This document shows, in pieces, positions 1 through 9,858 of a DNA stretch of 64,000 nt (within the stretch, counting starts at the first letter, position 1; each line of letters opens with the position of its first letter). The stretch is taken from contig NZ_QHCT01000001.1 of the NCBI RefSeq assembly GCF_003545885.1, positions 1,530,001-1,594,000 on the forward strand. The letters are read 5' to 3'. A program made the position numbers and the translations under genes. This stretch comes from Leptospira stimsonii. Its GTDB lineage: Bacteria; Spirochaetota; Leptospiria; Leptospirales; Leptospiraceae. Under the pieces are notes generated by a model. It saw nothing but the letters and a program-made list of their open reading frames with translations. It ran no database searches and was not told the DNA's origin.

Positions 1-637
1 TCTCCACGAGGCATTGAATCGGATCGGTGATCTTATACTGACAAACGAAGTTGAGTCGAAGAGGAATCTTATCCTTCGACATGATTTCCTGGCCGGTGAT
101 CTCCGTTTGAAGTTGTCTAAGATCCGCTTTGATCACCGAAATCGATTTGGTCCCTTTCCAATAAAAATAATTTCCCGGCTCTAAGAGCTTAACAAAAGCG
201 TTTTCGATAAACAGAAGACCTTTTTCATACGATTCCACGCCGTAGGAAGAGACGAGATCTTTGACTTCCGGTTTCATTAGAATAGAACGTTCGATTTCTT
301 CCGATACGAACGGGTCGTCGAGATTGATCTTGATAAAAGATCTGGCCTTGATTCCTTTCCAAAACGCGTGAATTCCGGTCTTTAGAACGGATTTGAATTT
401 ATCTTCCTCGAAATGAATCGCAATCTCGTTATCCTTGAGATCGATGATTTCCAATTCTTTCATAAGAATCGGATCGTTTCGTAAAAAGGAAAAATCGATT
501 CTGGAAACGAAAGGATTTAGGACCTGATGAATCTCGATGTTTCCGCCTAAAAGCCAAAAATAATTTCCGGGCGGGAGAAATTTTACATATTCTCCCTCTT
601 TGAACAAAAGGCCTCTTTGATCATTTCTTATTTTCAT
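1..637 (-). CDS. Slipin / SPFH (band 7) family protein, 5' part only
   Basis: The reading frame opens at the ATG at 637-635 and runs off the left edge of the window, giving about 212 residues without a stop. The protein has two copies of a short module, one near the N-terminus (RGLLFKEGEYVKFLPPGNYF) and one near residue 140 (KGLLFIENAFVKLLEPGNYF). This doubled module is typical of the N-terminal extension of slipins, and the last visible residues (DKIPLRLNFVCQYKITDP) look like the beginning of an SPFH core. SPFH proteins are membrane-associated scaffolds that form large oligomers. There is no obvious signal peptide in the visible part. The function in Leptospira is unknown. The family call is by eye, and the C-terminal oligomerisation region lies outside the window. 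Confidence 0.75.
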   Translation of the reverse strand, partial: MKIRNDQRGLLFKEGEYVKFLPPGNYFWLLGGNIEIHQVLNPFVSRIDFSFLRNDPILMKELEIIDLKDNEIAIHFEEDKFKSVLKTGIHAFWKGIKARSFIKINLDDPFVSEEIERSILMKPEVKDLVSSYGVESYEKGLLFIENAFVKLLEPGNYFYWKGTKSISVIKADLRQLQTEITGQEIMSKDKIPLRLNFVCQYKITDPIQCLVE

Positions 638-1556
638 ACGAACCTCGATTGAATTCTATAATGACGACTAACGTGAATTTTGAAATCAACCTTAGACATC
701 CGAAAAAGAATAAAAGGAATCCATCCCACGTCGGCGGGGAACCATTTTAGAATCGTCGCATCGAATCGAATTTAACTTCCTTCTTTTCTCTCGAAAAAAA
801 AGAAGCCGGCTTGAAACGAATTCTCGATTCGGTATCCATCGTTCCGCAAGGCAAACATTGGATTGCTTTCGAATGAATCCAAAAGCCGGACGCCTTTTAT
901 CCTTTTTTTGTTTCGGTCTTTTTGCGAAGAGACCAACTTCTCGCTTAACAGGCGCCTGCTCTGACCAGCTGAGCTACTTACTCGTTTGAATAAGGAAGGA
1001 TTCGAACCTTCGACCAGGTGATGGTGACTCGGATTCCAATCTTTAAACGTGAAACCAACCGCGCAGAGCACGAAGGAACCGCCGGGCCTTTGGAAACCCT
1101 AAGGACAAAAATCAAAGCCGAATGCAGATTCTTTTTTATTGGAAGAATGGGAAACTATTTTCCAACTTTGGTTCTAAGAATTCTTGTACAGATGAAAACC
1201 GTCCGGGTCGCTGGAATTTGTTTTGTTTCGACGATATTTTGCGCGGAAATAATTTCTTGTGTTCAGCACCGGTATTTGATTCTCAAACGTTAGTTTTGTA
1301 GAGGCAAGACGTTCTGAGAAAAAACAAAGCGGAGAAAGTTCCGGTCCTTTTTGCGTGACGTAAAATTCGCGTTAGGCGCCTTCAATGACATTTGTAGGGA
1401 TGCGTTTTTATAAGCTCCGAGTTGATTATTCTTTTTTCAATTTGAGAGTAGGGTTTTGTCGGTCGTAAAATCTACCTAAATTAAATCGAGACGCGGCAAC
1501 TGAAAACGGTTTTGTCCTTTTAAAATCTTCGAAGTTAGGAAGCGAGCGGTTTTAAA
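638..1556. other. Gene-poor stretch around the tRNA remnants
   Basis: Apart from the tRNA-like halves at 940-1021 I see no convincing gene in this stretch. Open frames of 90-100 codons exist on both strands, but one is simply a translation of the tRNA-like sequence and the other has no family features. The left part presumably contains the promoter of the slipin gene (start at 637) and the right part the 3' end of the minus-strand gene that stops at 1557. Confidence 0.5.
940..1021 (-). pseudogene. tRNA-Asn-like remnants in permuted order (3' half, then 5' half)
   Basis: Read on the minus strand, positions 1021-987 look like the 3' half of a tRNA: part of an anticodon stem, variable loop, a perfect T-stem GAAGG/CCTTC around TTCGAAT, a 3' acceptor strand CTTATTC and a discriminator A. 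After only AAC (986-984), positions 983-940 look like a 5' half: acceptor strand GAGTAAG, TA, D-stem GCTC/GAGC and an anticodon loop CTGTTAA with anticodon GTT. The two acceptor strands can pair over seven positions with one G-U. The anticodon stems of the two halves match poorly (about three of five pairs), and no normally ordered copy is present here. I read this as debris of head-to-tail tRNA copies; a functional permuted tRNA is possible but unlikely. Confidence 0.55.
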
Positions 1557-2198
1557 TCAGACGTATTCTTTCAGATATTCTTTTCCTTGAAGGTGGCTCG
1601 GGAAAAATATCGGAAATTCTTTTCCGGTTTTCGCCCTGGATCTTCGATAGGATTTTGAGGAATTCCAAAACGTTTCGTATTCGCTGTCCAAACGAAAGAG
1701 AAGTTTTTCCCAGAAGATAAAATGTGTATCTACGAATTCTTGACGGATATCTTTCGCCCTCAGAGTAAGCGGACATTTCCCGGTGAATTCTTTCATAAAA
1801 ACAAGTCCGACCATCACTCCTCTCGTATCCAAATACGGTTCGAGTGGAAAGGTCCTACAACTGATCGAACGATTCTCCCTTTCGCAAAATTGAATCCCTT
1901 TGCATTCACAAAAGAGAGTTTCTTTGGAATCGTATTCCGCGAGCATCTTTTTGTCTTCCTTTGTCTCCGGTTTCCAAACCTTCCATAGATCCGTTCTTTT
2001 TTTTAACATGGAGAATTCGGAACGATACAAAGTTGGAACTGCGTTATCCGCGATACAGCAGAAAGGAATCCCGTCGTTGTCGGGTTTACACAATTCTCCA
2101 CAATCGAAGGACGTTAGTTCTTCTTGGAGGAGGGAATAGTAGTAGGAGATTTCATCTTCCGCGAGATGTTTAGGATCGTTTTTTTTTGCTGTCTTCAA
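1557..2198 (-). CDS. Cysteine-cluster protein, YkgJ-like (possible metal or Fe-S binding)
   Basis: 213 residues, soluble, no signal peptide. The pattern of cysteines (C33, C37, C47-C48, then C97, C99, C104, C114 and C141) resembles the YkgJ/flagellin-N-methylase-like cysteine cluster family, in which the cysteines are thought to bind zinc or an iron-sulfur cluster. The motif [18 protein letters not shown], in which a cysteine is followed by Arg and Pro-Leu-Glu-Pro, is typical of that group. The start codon lies 29 bases inside the upstream J-domain-like gene, so the two are probably co-transcribed and translationally coupled. The C-terminal 40 residues are basic. I cannot assign a substrate; the family call is moderate and the metal binding is inferred. 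Confidence 0.6.
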   Translation of the reverse strand: MKTAKKNDPKHLAEDEISYYYSLLQEELTSFDCGELCKPDNDGIPFCCIADNAVPTLYRSEFSMLKKRTDLWKVWKPETKEDKKMLAEYDSKETLFCECKGIQFCERENRSISCRTFPLEPYLDTRGVMVGLVFMKEFTGKCPLTLRAKDIRQEFVDTHFIFWEKLLFRLDSEYETFWNSSKSYRRSRAKTGKEFPIFFPSHLQGKEYLKEYV

Positions 2199-2796
2199 GT
2201 GATTGGTTTCCCCGGTTGTTCTCGAATCCTTTCTTTTTAGAAGCTACAATCTTTCGAAAGATCGCGTACCCTGAAAAGATAAATACTGCGGAACATAGAA
2301 TTCCCCACTTTCTGTAGAACAGCTCCGCGCCGGGCGAGAGAAAACCATTTTTCTGTGCAAGAGCCATGGAAAGCGCAAAAATCGTAAGGAGAGAAAAGGC
2401 GCTCAAAAAAAACAAAACCGTGATTCTTAGATTTCGAAGTGTGTTTTCCAAATCCTTTTTGAATTCCAAAAAACGAGAGTAGAATTCCCTGGTTTCTTCT
2501 CCTTCGGAAAGCTTTTGCACTTTATAAAAGGACTCGAATTCTTCCGGAACCTGGGTTGTGTCCAAAAGGAGGAATTCATAATCCAAGGTCTTATCGTATT
2601 CTTCTCTTGCCTTGGGAGAACTCAGGACGACGTAGGCTCGGGTTCCCTCTTCTCGATCCAATTCCAAGGATGGATTCCAAGGGTCCGCCTCCAAGATTTC
2701 CAAGAATTCCCGATAGGCGGATTCGATTCTCTCTAGGTCGGAATTCCGGGAAAGATTCAAAATCCGGTAGTAGTCGAGTTTGGTATTCACAGCCAT
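2170..2796 (-). CDS. Degenerate J-domain protein with C-terminal membrane segments
   Basis: 208 residues. The first 70 residues look like a DnaJ J-domain: [23 protein letters not shown], followed by a helix ending [15 protein letters not shown]. The HPD tripeptide, which normally contacts DnaK, is missing; the corresponding loop reads ADPWNPS. After a charged linker there are two hydrophobic stretches (about residues 122-146 and 163-180) that can span the membrane, then a basic tail. A J-domain without HPD should not stimulate Hsp70 ATPase in the usual way, so it may be a binding or scaffolding module. It is divergent from miaB and overlaps the start of the cysteine-cluster gene downstream. 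Confidence 0.7.
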   Translation of the reverse strand: MAVNTKLDYYRILNLSRNSDLERIESAYREFLEILEADPWNPSLELDREEGTRAYVVLSSPKAREEYDKTLDYEFLLLDTTQVPEEFESFYKVQKLSEGEETREFYSRFLEFKKDLENTLRNLRITVLFFLSAFSLLTIFALSMALAQKNGFLSPGAELFYRKWGILCSAVFIFSGYAIFRKIVASKKKGFENNRGNQSLEDSKKKRS

Positions 2797-2900
2797 GTTT
2801 TTTTTGCTTGCGGGAATGGATTTTTAGACGTTCTAAAACGCCTTTCCCTATCCATGGAAAACCCCTTTACAGCCGGTCCGGCAAGCAGAAATTCAGTCCT

Positions 2901-4246
2901 ATGAGTGTTCTGGAAGTAGAAAAAAAGGCAGGAAAGGTCTATATCGAGACCTACGGTTGCCAGATGAATGAATACGATTCCGGGATCGTCGCCAGCCTCA
3001 TGAAGGACGCAGAATATTCTTCTTCTCCGGACCCAGAAAACTCGGATATTATCTTTTTAAACACCTGCGCGATCCGTGAAAACGCCCACGCAAAGATCTA
3101 CAACCGTCTCCAATCCCTCGGATATCTCAAAAAGAGAAATCCGAAACTTGTCATTGGTGTTTTGGGATGTATGGCCCAAAACCTGGGAGACGATCTTTTT
3201 CACCAAGAACTTCCCCTGGATCTGGTCGTAGGACCGGACAACTACAGAAGTCTTCCCGAACTCATCCAAAGAATTCGCTCGGGAGAAAATTCTCTTGCTC
3301 TCACACGTCTTTCCAAAATCGAAACCTACGACGAGATCGAACCTCGGGTCGTAAACGGGATCCAAGCCTTCGTTACGATCATGAGAGGATGCAATAATTT
3401 CTGTACTTTCTGCGTGGTTCCTTATACGAGAGGAAGAGAAAGAAGCCGGGATCCGAAGAGCATCGTCCGCGAAGTTCAGGATCTCGCCGATCAGGGAATT
3501 CGTCAGGTGACGCTTCTCGGACAAAACGTAAATTCTTACAGAGAAGAAGGACAGGACTTTGCCGGTCTGATTCGGATGCTCTTGGATGAAACTACGATCG
3601 AAAGAATCCGTTTTACTTCTCCGCATCCGAAAGACTTTCCGGTTCATCTTCTTCAACTCATGGCGGAGAATCCCCGTTTTTGTCCGAACATTCATCTTCC
3701 TCTTCAAGCCGGTAACACGAGAGTTTTGGAAGAGATGAAACGTTCTTATTCCAAAGAAGAATTTTTAGAAGTTGTCGCGCAGATCCGAAACATCGTTCCC
3801 GACGTGGGACTGACCACCGACATCATCGTAGGTTTTCCCAACGAGACCGAAGAAGAATTCGAAGACACTCTTGCGGTCGTTCGTGAAGTGAAGTTCGATA
3901 TGGCTTTTATGTTCAAGTATTCCGAAAGGGAAGGAACGATGGCCCAGAGAAAACTTCCGGATAACGTTCCCGAAGAAGTGAAATCGGCGAGACTCACCAA
4001 ACTCGTGGATCTTCAGACTTCCATCTCCCACGATCAAAATCGATCTCGGATCGGAAACGTATATTCCGTTTTGATTGAGAACACTTCCCGTAAGTCGGAG
4101 AATCAGCTCTGCGGAAGAACTCCTTGTGGAAGAATGACTGTGTTTCCTCTTCCCGAAGGAAAGAATGCTTCTGAAATGATCGGAACTTCCGTAAACGTTC
4201 AAATTGAAAGTGCGACGAGCGCTACGTTGAAAGGAAGGATCCTTGC

Positions 4247-4250
<4 letters not shown>
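2901..4250 (+). CDS. miaB: tRNA (N6-isopentenyladenosine(37)-C2)-methylthiotransferase MiaB
   Basis: 449 residues. MiaB adds the methylthio group to i6A37 of tRNAs that read UNN codons, using two 4Fe-4S clusters and S-adenosylmethionine. All six ligand cysteines are visible: C20, C56 and C90 in the N-terminal UPF0004 domain ([23 protein letters not shown]) and C164, C168 and C171 of the radical-SAM motif ([10 protein letters not shown]). A TRAM domain closes the protein. An open frame continues upstream to 2556, but similarity to the family begins at the ATG at 2901, and the extension would overlap the divergent J-domain gene. The stop overlaps the start of the next gene by four bases. Confidence 0.96.
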
Positions 4251-6073
<1,823 letters not shown>

Positions 6074-6111
6074 CCCGGGACAATCCGTTGGTTAGTTTTG
6101 GAATTAATACG

Positions 6112-6942
6112 ATGAGTCAAAAAAACGCGATCATTTGGCATCTCACTTCAGGAAAAGAATTCCCGATCCAGATCTGGAAGCACCCTCGTGTCAATATCGA
6201 ATTGAGCAAGGTTTCCCTCGATGGACTGAGCGCCATCGATTTAATGAAGGCGGATATCCATATCTTTTTTCTTTCCGTAAATTTTCAAGAATGGAATCAT
6301 ATTCGAGAATTCATACGTAAGTTCGAGCTACATCCCTATGTCAGTTTGATCATGGTCTACTCCGAAGAATCCGAAAAGATCAACTCGGTCGTTCCCGAAA
6401 CCGGTAAGATCGAAGTATTGGAACATCCGGTTCATCCGAGAAATCTTCGATTGATCTTGGATAGAACGATTCAATCCGAATTTTACAAACTCGCGGCAAA
6501 CGAAATCGGGAACAGTTGCCTCACCAATATCGGATTTTTTGAAGGAGTTTTCGAACTCGCTCAGAAAGAGTATAAGGATGCGGCCAAAGCAAACGAAGCC
6601 CTCCAAGCGATCTTAGAATTCGAATCCAAAGTCAAGAAAAACAACGAAGAGATCAATAAGGCTCTTGAAAGGGTCAACGAACTCAAAAACAAGGAACTTC
6701 TGGCTCTACACGAACGACTGAAAGTATCGGAAATCCTGGATTCGATGAAGACGCAGGAATTGAAAGACGCCCTGGATTTCAAAAAAGCGACGGAACAAGC
6801 ATTAGATTATTCTCATATAGAAGAGATTCAATTGGATAAGATTCTCGAAGCACAGGATCGACTTTTCGCCTACACCGAAAAAGAAATCAAAGATCTTATC
6901 GAAGAAAATCGAAGTTTGAAAAAGAGACTCGGAATCCAGTAA
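6112..6942 (+). CDS. Receiver-like domain with C-terminal coiled coil
   Basis: 276 residues from the ATG at 6112; an earlier ATG at 6034 overlaps the permease gene and adds residues without family character. Residues 1-120 have the alternating beta/alpha pattern of a response-regulator receiver ([38 protein letters not shown]). The phospho-acceptor Asp is not where expected and the conserved Lys before Pro is His, so it is probably a pseudo-receiver. Residues 170-275 are rich in Glu, Lys and Leu and form a long coiled coil. It follows the LPS permease closely and may be in the same operon. Its partner is unknown. Confidence 0.6.
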   Translation: MSQKNAIIWHLTSGKEFPIQIWKHPRVNIELSKVSLDGLSAIDLMKADIHIFFLSVNFQEWNHIREFIRKFELHPYVSLIMVYSEESEKINSVVPETGKIEVLEHPVHPRNLRLILDRTIQSEFYKLAANEIGNSCLTNIGFFEGVFELAQKEYKDAAKANEALQAILEFESKVKKNNEEINKALERVNELKNKELLALHERLKVSEILDSMKTQELKDALDFKKATEQALDYSHIEEIQLDKILEAQDRLFAYTEKEIKDLIEENRSLKKRLGIQ

Positions 6943-7333
6943 AAATCGTTCCCAATCGAAGGGATTTTGATTCTTACGTTTTGTAAGGATCAGATTTCTA
7001 CGATACTCTCATCTAAAACGGAAAGGGCTTATCCGAAAACCCGAAATGCGGAAACTCCTCCGTATTCGATCAACGCAACCAAATCCCATCATCCCTCGAA
7101 AGGCACACTTGAGGGAAATGGAAGTGCTTCCGTAGGAACGATCACAACGTTTCGGATCGGTTCTGGGACGAGTTCTAAGAATCCGACTTGAGATCTTCTT
7201 TGATGATGACCGTTCTCATTCCGGAGTTCCGACTCTCAATCTTTCTCTACAAAACATCGATTGTCGAAACAAGAGAACGACTCACTGGATTTCTGAGTTC
7301 CGACTTTTGCCTTACCGAAAGTTTTTGTTCGCT
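6943..7333. other. Intergenic, no gene seen; copies of a GAGTTCCGAC motif
   Basis: The stretch lies between convergent genes. I find no convincing coding sequence. Two copies of GAGTTCCGAC (7234-7243 and 7295-7304) belong to a short motif that recurs in other intergenic regions of this window. Confidence 0.5.
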
Positions 7334-8137
7334 TTAGTCCCGAAAGAGTTCCCGCGAAAATTCTTTGAAGTCAGGAGAATCCTTTCCGAATTTATATTCT
7401 GCATACAAAAGTCCGTGTTTTTTTCGAAGAATATCGTATTTTTCGCGAGCGGAATCATCCCGATTTTTCTTTGCGACACGATAGGCTCTCTCATAACAAT
7501 TCGCCAAAAAACCCTGCGCTTCGGAATCCTCGTAGTACTTCGCACCGATTCCGATATATCGTTCGAGGAGGTCCATCGCTTGGAGAAAATTTTTAAGGAC
7601 GAGTTGGTGTTTGATGTATTCTCTGTAGATGCCGGCTTGTAATTCTCTAAATCCGTCCGTATCTCTTACTTTCGGACTTTGAATTCTTTCCAAAGAATTC
7701 ATAGAAGAAACCAAAAGATGTATGGAATCCGATCTCGCTTTGTTCAGATCTCTTGATACGGCTCTTTCAAAGTTTTCCTTTCGATTCTTCTTTTGCCATT
7801 CGTATCGATCCGCCTCGAATGTAAGCTGTTCGAAGTCCTTTCGTTTGTTTTCCGCAAGTTCGTTCGCTTTTCGAAAACGATCGAGCGCGCTTCGAAAATC
7901 GTCTTTGGATTTTTCAAAATGATTTTTGGAATTCTCCTCGCTTGCATCTCCTAAAATATCGATGTCTTCGAAAGGAAGAAGATCCTTTCCCCAAGTAGAA
8001 TCCGGATTACTTCCATCCGGAATCAGAATTTCAATTTTTTTTTCTGACGGGCTTTTGTCCGAAAAGACCGAAGAGGAAAGGAACAAAAAAGTCCAAACAA
8101 AACAGATAAGAATGGAAGAGGATGAAGTTGGTTTCAT
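7334..8137 (-). CDS. Secreted alpha-helical protein, possibly flagellar-coiling-protein-like
   Basis: 267 residues. A typical signal peptide (hydrophobic core about residues 8-25, ending SSVFSDK) directs it out of the cytoplasm. The mature part is highly charged and helical: a coiled-coil-like stretch at 70-125 and a TPR-like helical part at 150-250. The segment [12 protein letters not shown] comes just before the helices. From memory, Leptospira FcpA, a flagellar sheath protein, has a similar arrangement and length, and this could be a paralogue. I could not test that and treat it as a weak suggestion. It is transcribed divergently from mgsA. Confidence 0.6.
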   Translation of the reverse strand: MKPTSSSSILICFVWTFLFLSSSVFSDKSPSEKKIEILIPDGSNPDSTWGKDLLPFEDIDILGDASEENSKNHFEKSKDDFRSALDRFRKANELAENKRKDFEQLTFEADRYEWQKKNRKENFERAVSRDLNKARSDSIHLLVSSMNSLERIQSPKVRDTDGFRELQAGIYREYIKHQLVLKNFLQAMDLLERYIGIGAKYYEDSEAQGFLANCYERAYRVAKKNRDDSAREKYDILRKKHGLLYAEYKFGKDSPDFKEFSRELFRD

Positions 8138-8285
8138 AGAAGTCGTTGTCTTTTGAAGATCGTGAACAAGGTTTCAAAATGGAATGTGAATGGAAAAAAA
8201 ATATCTCAGGTCAATTTAGGATTGGTCGCAAACGGGCGTCATCAAAAAATTAGATTGAAAACAAACATTAAAAGAGTAACGAAGA

Positions 8286-8735
8286 ATGAAAGAAGTTCAG
8301 GTTCCGGCCACAAAAAGGATCGCTTTAGTAGCACACGATAATAGGAAGAATGATTTGGTAGAATGGGCTAAAACCCATAGGGAGATATTGTCCAGGCACC
8401 ATCTCTTCGGAACCGGGACGACCGGAAAGTTGATAAACGAAGAAGCGGAACTTCCCGTTTATAGATTCTTATCCGGACCACTGGGAGGGGATCAACAGAT
8501 CGGCGCAAAAATTGCGGAAGGAGATCTGGACATCGTGATTTTTTTCTGGGATCCGTTGACCGCGCAACCCCATGATCCGGACGTAAAGGCGTTACTTCGA
8601 ATTGCAGTACTTTATAATATACCGATGGCTTGCAATCGTTCGACCGCAGATTATATGATCAGTTCTCCTCAATTTATCAACTCGTATAAGAAAGTTCTGA
8701 TCGACTATGACACGAGAATCAAAAAGAATCCTTAG
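8286..8735 (+). CDS. mgsA: Methylglyoxal synthase
   Basis: 149 residues, the usual length. The enzyme converts dihydroxyacetone phosphate to methylglyoxal and phosphate, a bypass of lower glycolysis under phosphate limitation or sugar stress. Family motifs are all present: IALVAHDNRK at residue 11, the phosphate-binding FGTGTTGKL near 43, the catalytic-Asp region SGPLGGDQQIG near 65, FFWDPLTAQPHDPDVKALLR near 90 and the closing CNRSTADYMISS. The 3' end overlaps the convergent SRPBCC gene by 17 bases. Confidence 0.96.
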   Translation: MKEVQVPATKRIALVAHDNRKNDLVEWAKTHREILSRHHLFGTGTTGKLINEEAELPVYRFLSGPLGGDQQIGAKIAEGDLDIVIFFWDPLTAQPHDPDVKALLRIAVLYNIPMACNRSTADYMISSPQFINSYKKVLIDYDTRIKKNP

Positions 8736-9201
8736 GACCGCAGGTTACATTCTTCCAAGAAACCGAAAGTTGTTTCGCAGTGATCTCATGTCGTTTTAGA
8801 AATTGTTTCTTCAACATAGAAAGAACAACAGTAGAGGACAAAAAATGAATCGGGGCTTCGAAAAAAATTCTATCTTCCAGTTGAGATCGGTTCCCTTCGG
8901 CGGAGCTAAATAGGTGTTCGTGAAGGAAGAATGGGAACGGGCCTTTTTTTTGAATGTCGACAAATCGCTCGTTTTTCGAATATTCCAAGTGTTCCGCGAT
9001 CCAAGTCCAAGAGAAGAACGGAAACGGCCTGACTTTCAGAATCGCGATGGCGCCCGGACGAATGTTCTCCGGTTTTTGAATCACTTCCACGTTTGAGTCG
9101 GCGCCGACTAAACTTTCAAAACCGTTCGGAGATTCGTGAAATGCAAAGAGCTTTTCCACGTCGCAATCAAAAATGGATTTGCAAATAAATTCTGATTCCA
9201 C
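8719..9201 (-). CDS. SRPBCC (START-like) family protein
   Basis: 160 residues. The opening (FICKSIFDCDVEKLFAFHESPNGFESL) and the pattern of strands with a closing helix resemble the SRPBCC fold of polyketide-cyclase/ligand-binding proteins, especially the group related to cell-division-inhibitor-like proteins that share FHESPNGFE. These bind hydrophobic ligands in a deep cavity; no ligand or enzymatic role can be read from the sequence. No signal peptide. It is convergent with mgsA, overlapping its 3' end. Confidence 0.7.
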   Translation of the reverse strand: MESEFICKSIFDCDVEKLFAFHESPNGFESLVGADSNVEVIQKPENIRPGAIAILKVRPFPFFSWTWIAEHLEYSKNERFVDIQKKGPFPFFLHEHLFSSAEGNRSQLEDRIFFEAPIHFLSSTVVLSMLKKQFLKRHEITAKQLSVSWKNVTCGPKDSF

Positions 9202-9255
9202 AAAGACTTTGACCTAGGCGATGATAGAATTTCGACGGATTCAAAGTAAAATTCC

Positions 9256-9858
9256 ATGATTCTAAAATTTTTTAAGAATTTATCCTCTACTTCGGAGATG
9301 ATTCTATCTCCGCTTCAATTTTCGAACACGGCGATCGCAGTGATTCAAAAGCATTTGGAAACTAGATTGGATTCCGCGTTTCAGATTCGAATCGAAAGAA
9401 AAAAACATCGAGTCGATGTTCAAGTCGGTTACGATCAAAAGAAGAATCAAAAGACGCTCCATTCTTACCCGATTCGTTTGGAAATATCCAGAGAAGACGA
9501 AATTTGTCTGGAAGGTTCTCGTTTGGATTGGGACGAGGAAAATCGAGATTTTCGAATCTATCCGGACGTCGATTTGGAAATCGAATACGGGCTGTTTAAA
9601 AATCGTTTTCGGATCGAGACCAATCGTTATGTATTTGAGGACGAAACAAAAAAGGAAGTTTTTAGATCGGAAAAATTTCCGGAATGGGTGCCGGAAGAAT
9701 GGAGTATATTCGAAATTTCTAAAATAGAAATCCAAGGAAGAATTTGGAACTTATTTTTAGAAACGAGGCCGAATTCGGAAAAGATTCTCGAGATCGAAAA
9801 AAAGATCGCTGATTGGATCTTGGACTATTTCAGCGAGTTTCCGAAAAGAAGAATTTAA
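9256..9858 (+). CDS. Protein of unknown function, strand-rich and highly charged
   Basis: 200 residues that I do not recognise. There is no signal peptide or membrane segment. The sequence is rich in Glu, Lys, Arg and aromatic residues with alternating hydrophobic positions, suggesting beta structure (for example IEYGLFKNRFRIETNRYVF around residues 112-130), and it ends with a helix. Its stop shares four bases with the stop of the convergent TPR gene, so no terminator separates the two. Confidence 0.6.
   Translation: MILKFFKNLSSTSEMILSPLQFSNTAIAVIQKHLETRLDSAFQIRIERKKHRVDVQVGYDQKKNQKTLHSYPIRLEISREDEICLEGSRLDWDEENRDFRIYPDVDLEIEYGLFKNRFRIETNRYVFEDETKKEVFRSEKFPEWVPEEWSIFEISKIEIQGRIWNLFLETRPNSEKILEIEKKIADWILDYFSEFPKRRI

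Noticed and set aside
900..935. Possible terminator hairpin after the tRNA-like 5' half (GGTCT...AGACC)
   Set aside because: The stem is only five base pairs and is followed on the minus strand by A residues, not T, so it is not convincing.
772..1071. 99-codon minus-strand frame
   Set aside because: Part of it is a translation of the tRNA-like halves (the VEGSNPS and SSAGQSRR type peptides), so it is not a gene.
3057..3707. 216-codon minus-strand frame opposite miaB
   Set aside because: It is a shadow of miaB, whose frame has all family motifs.
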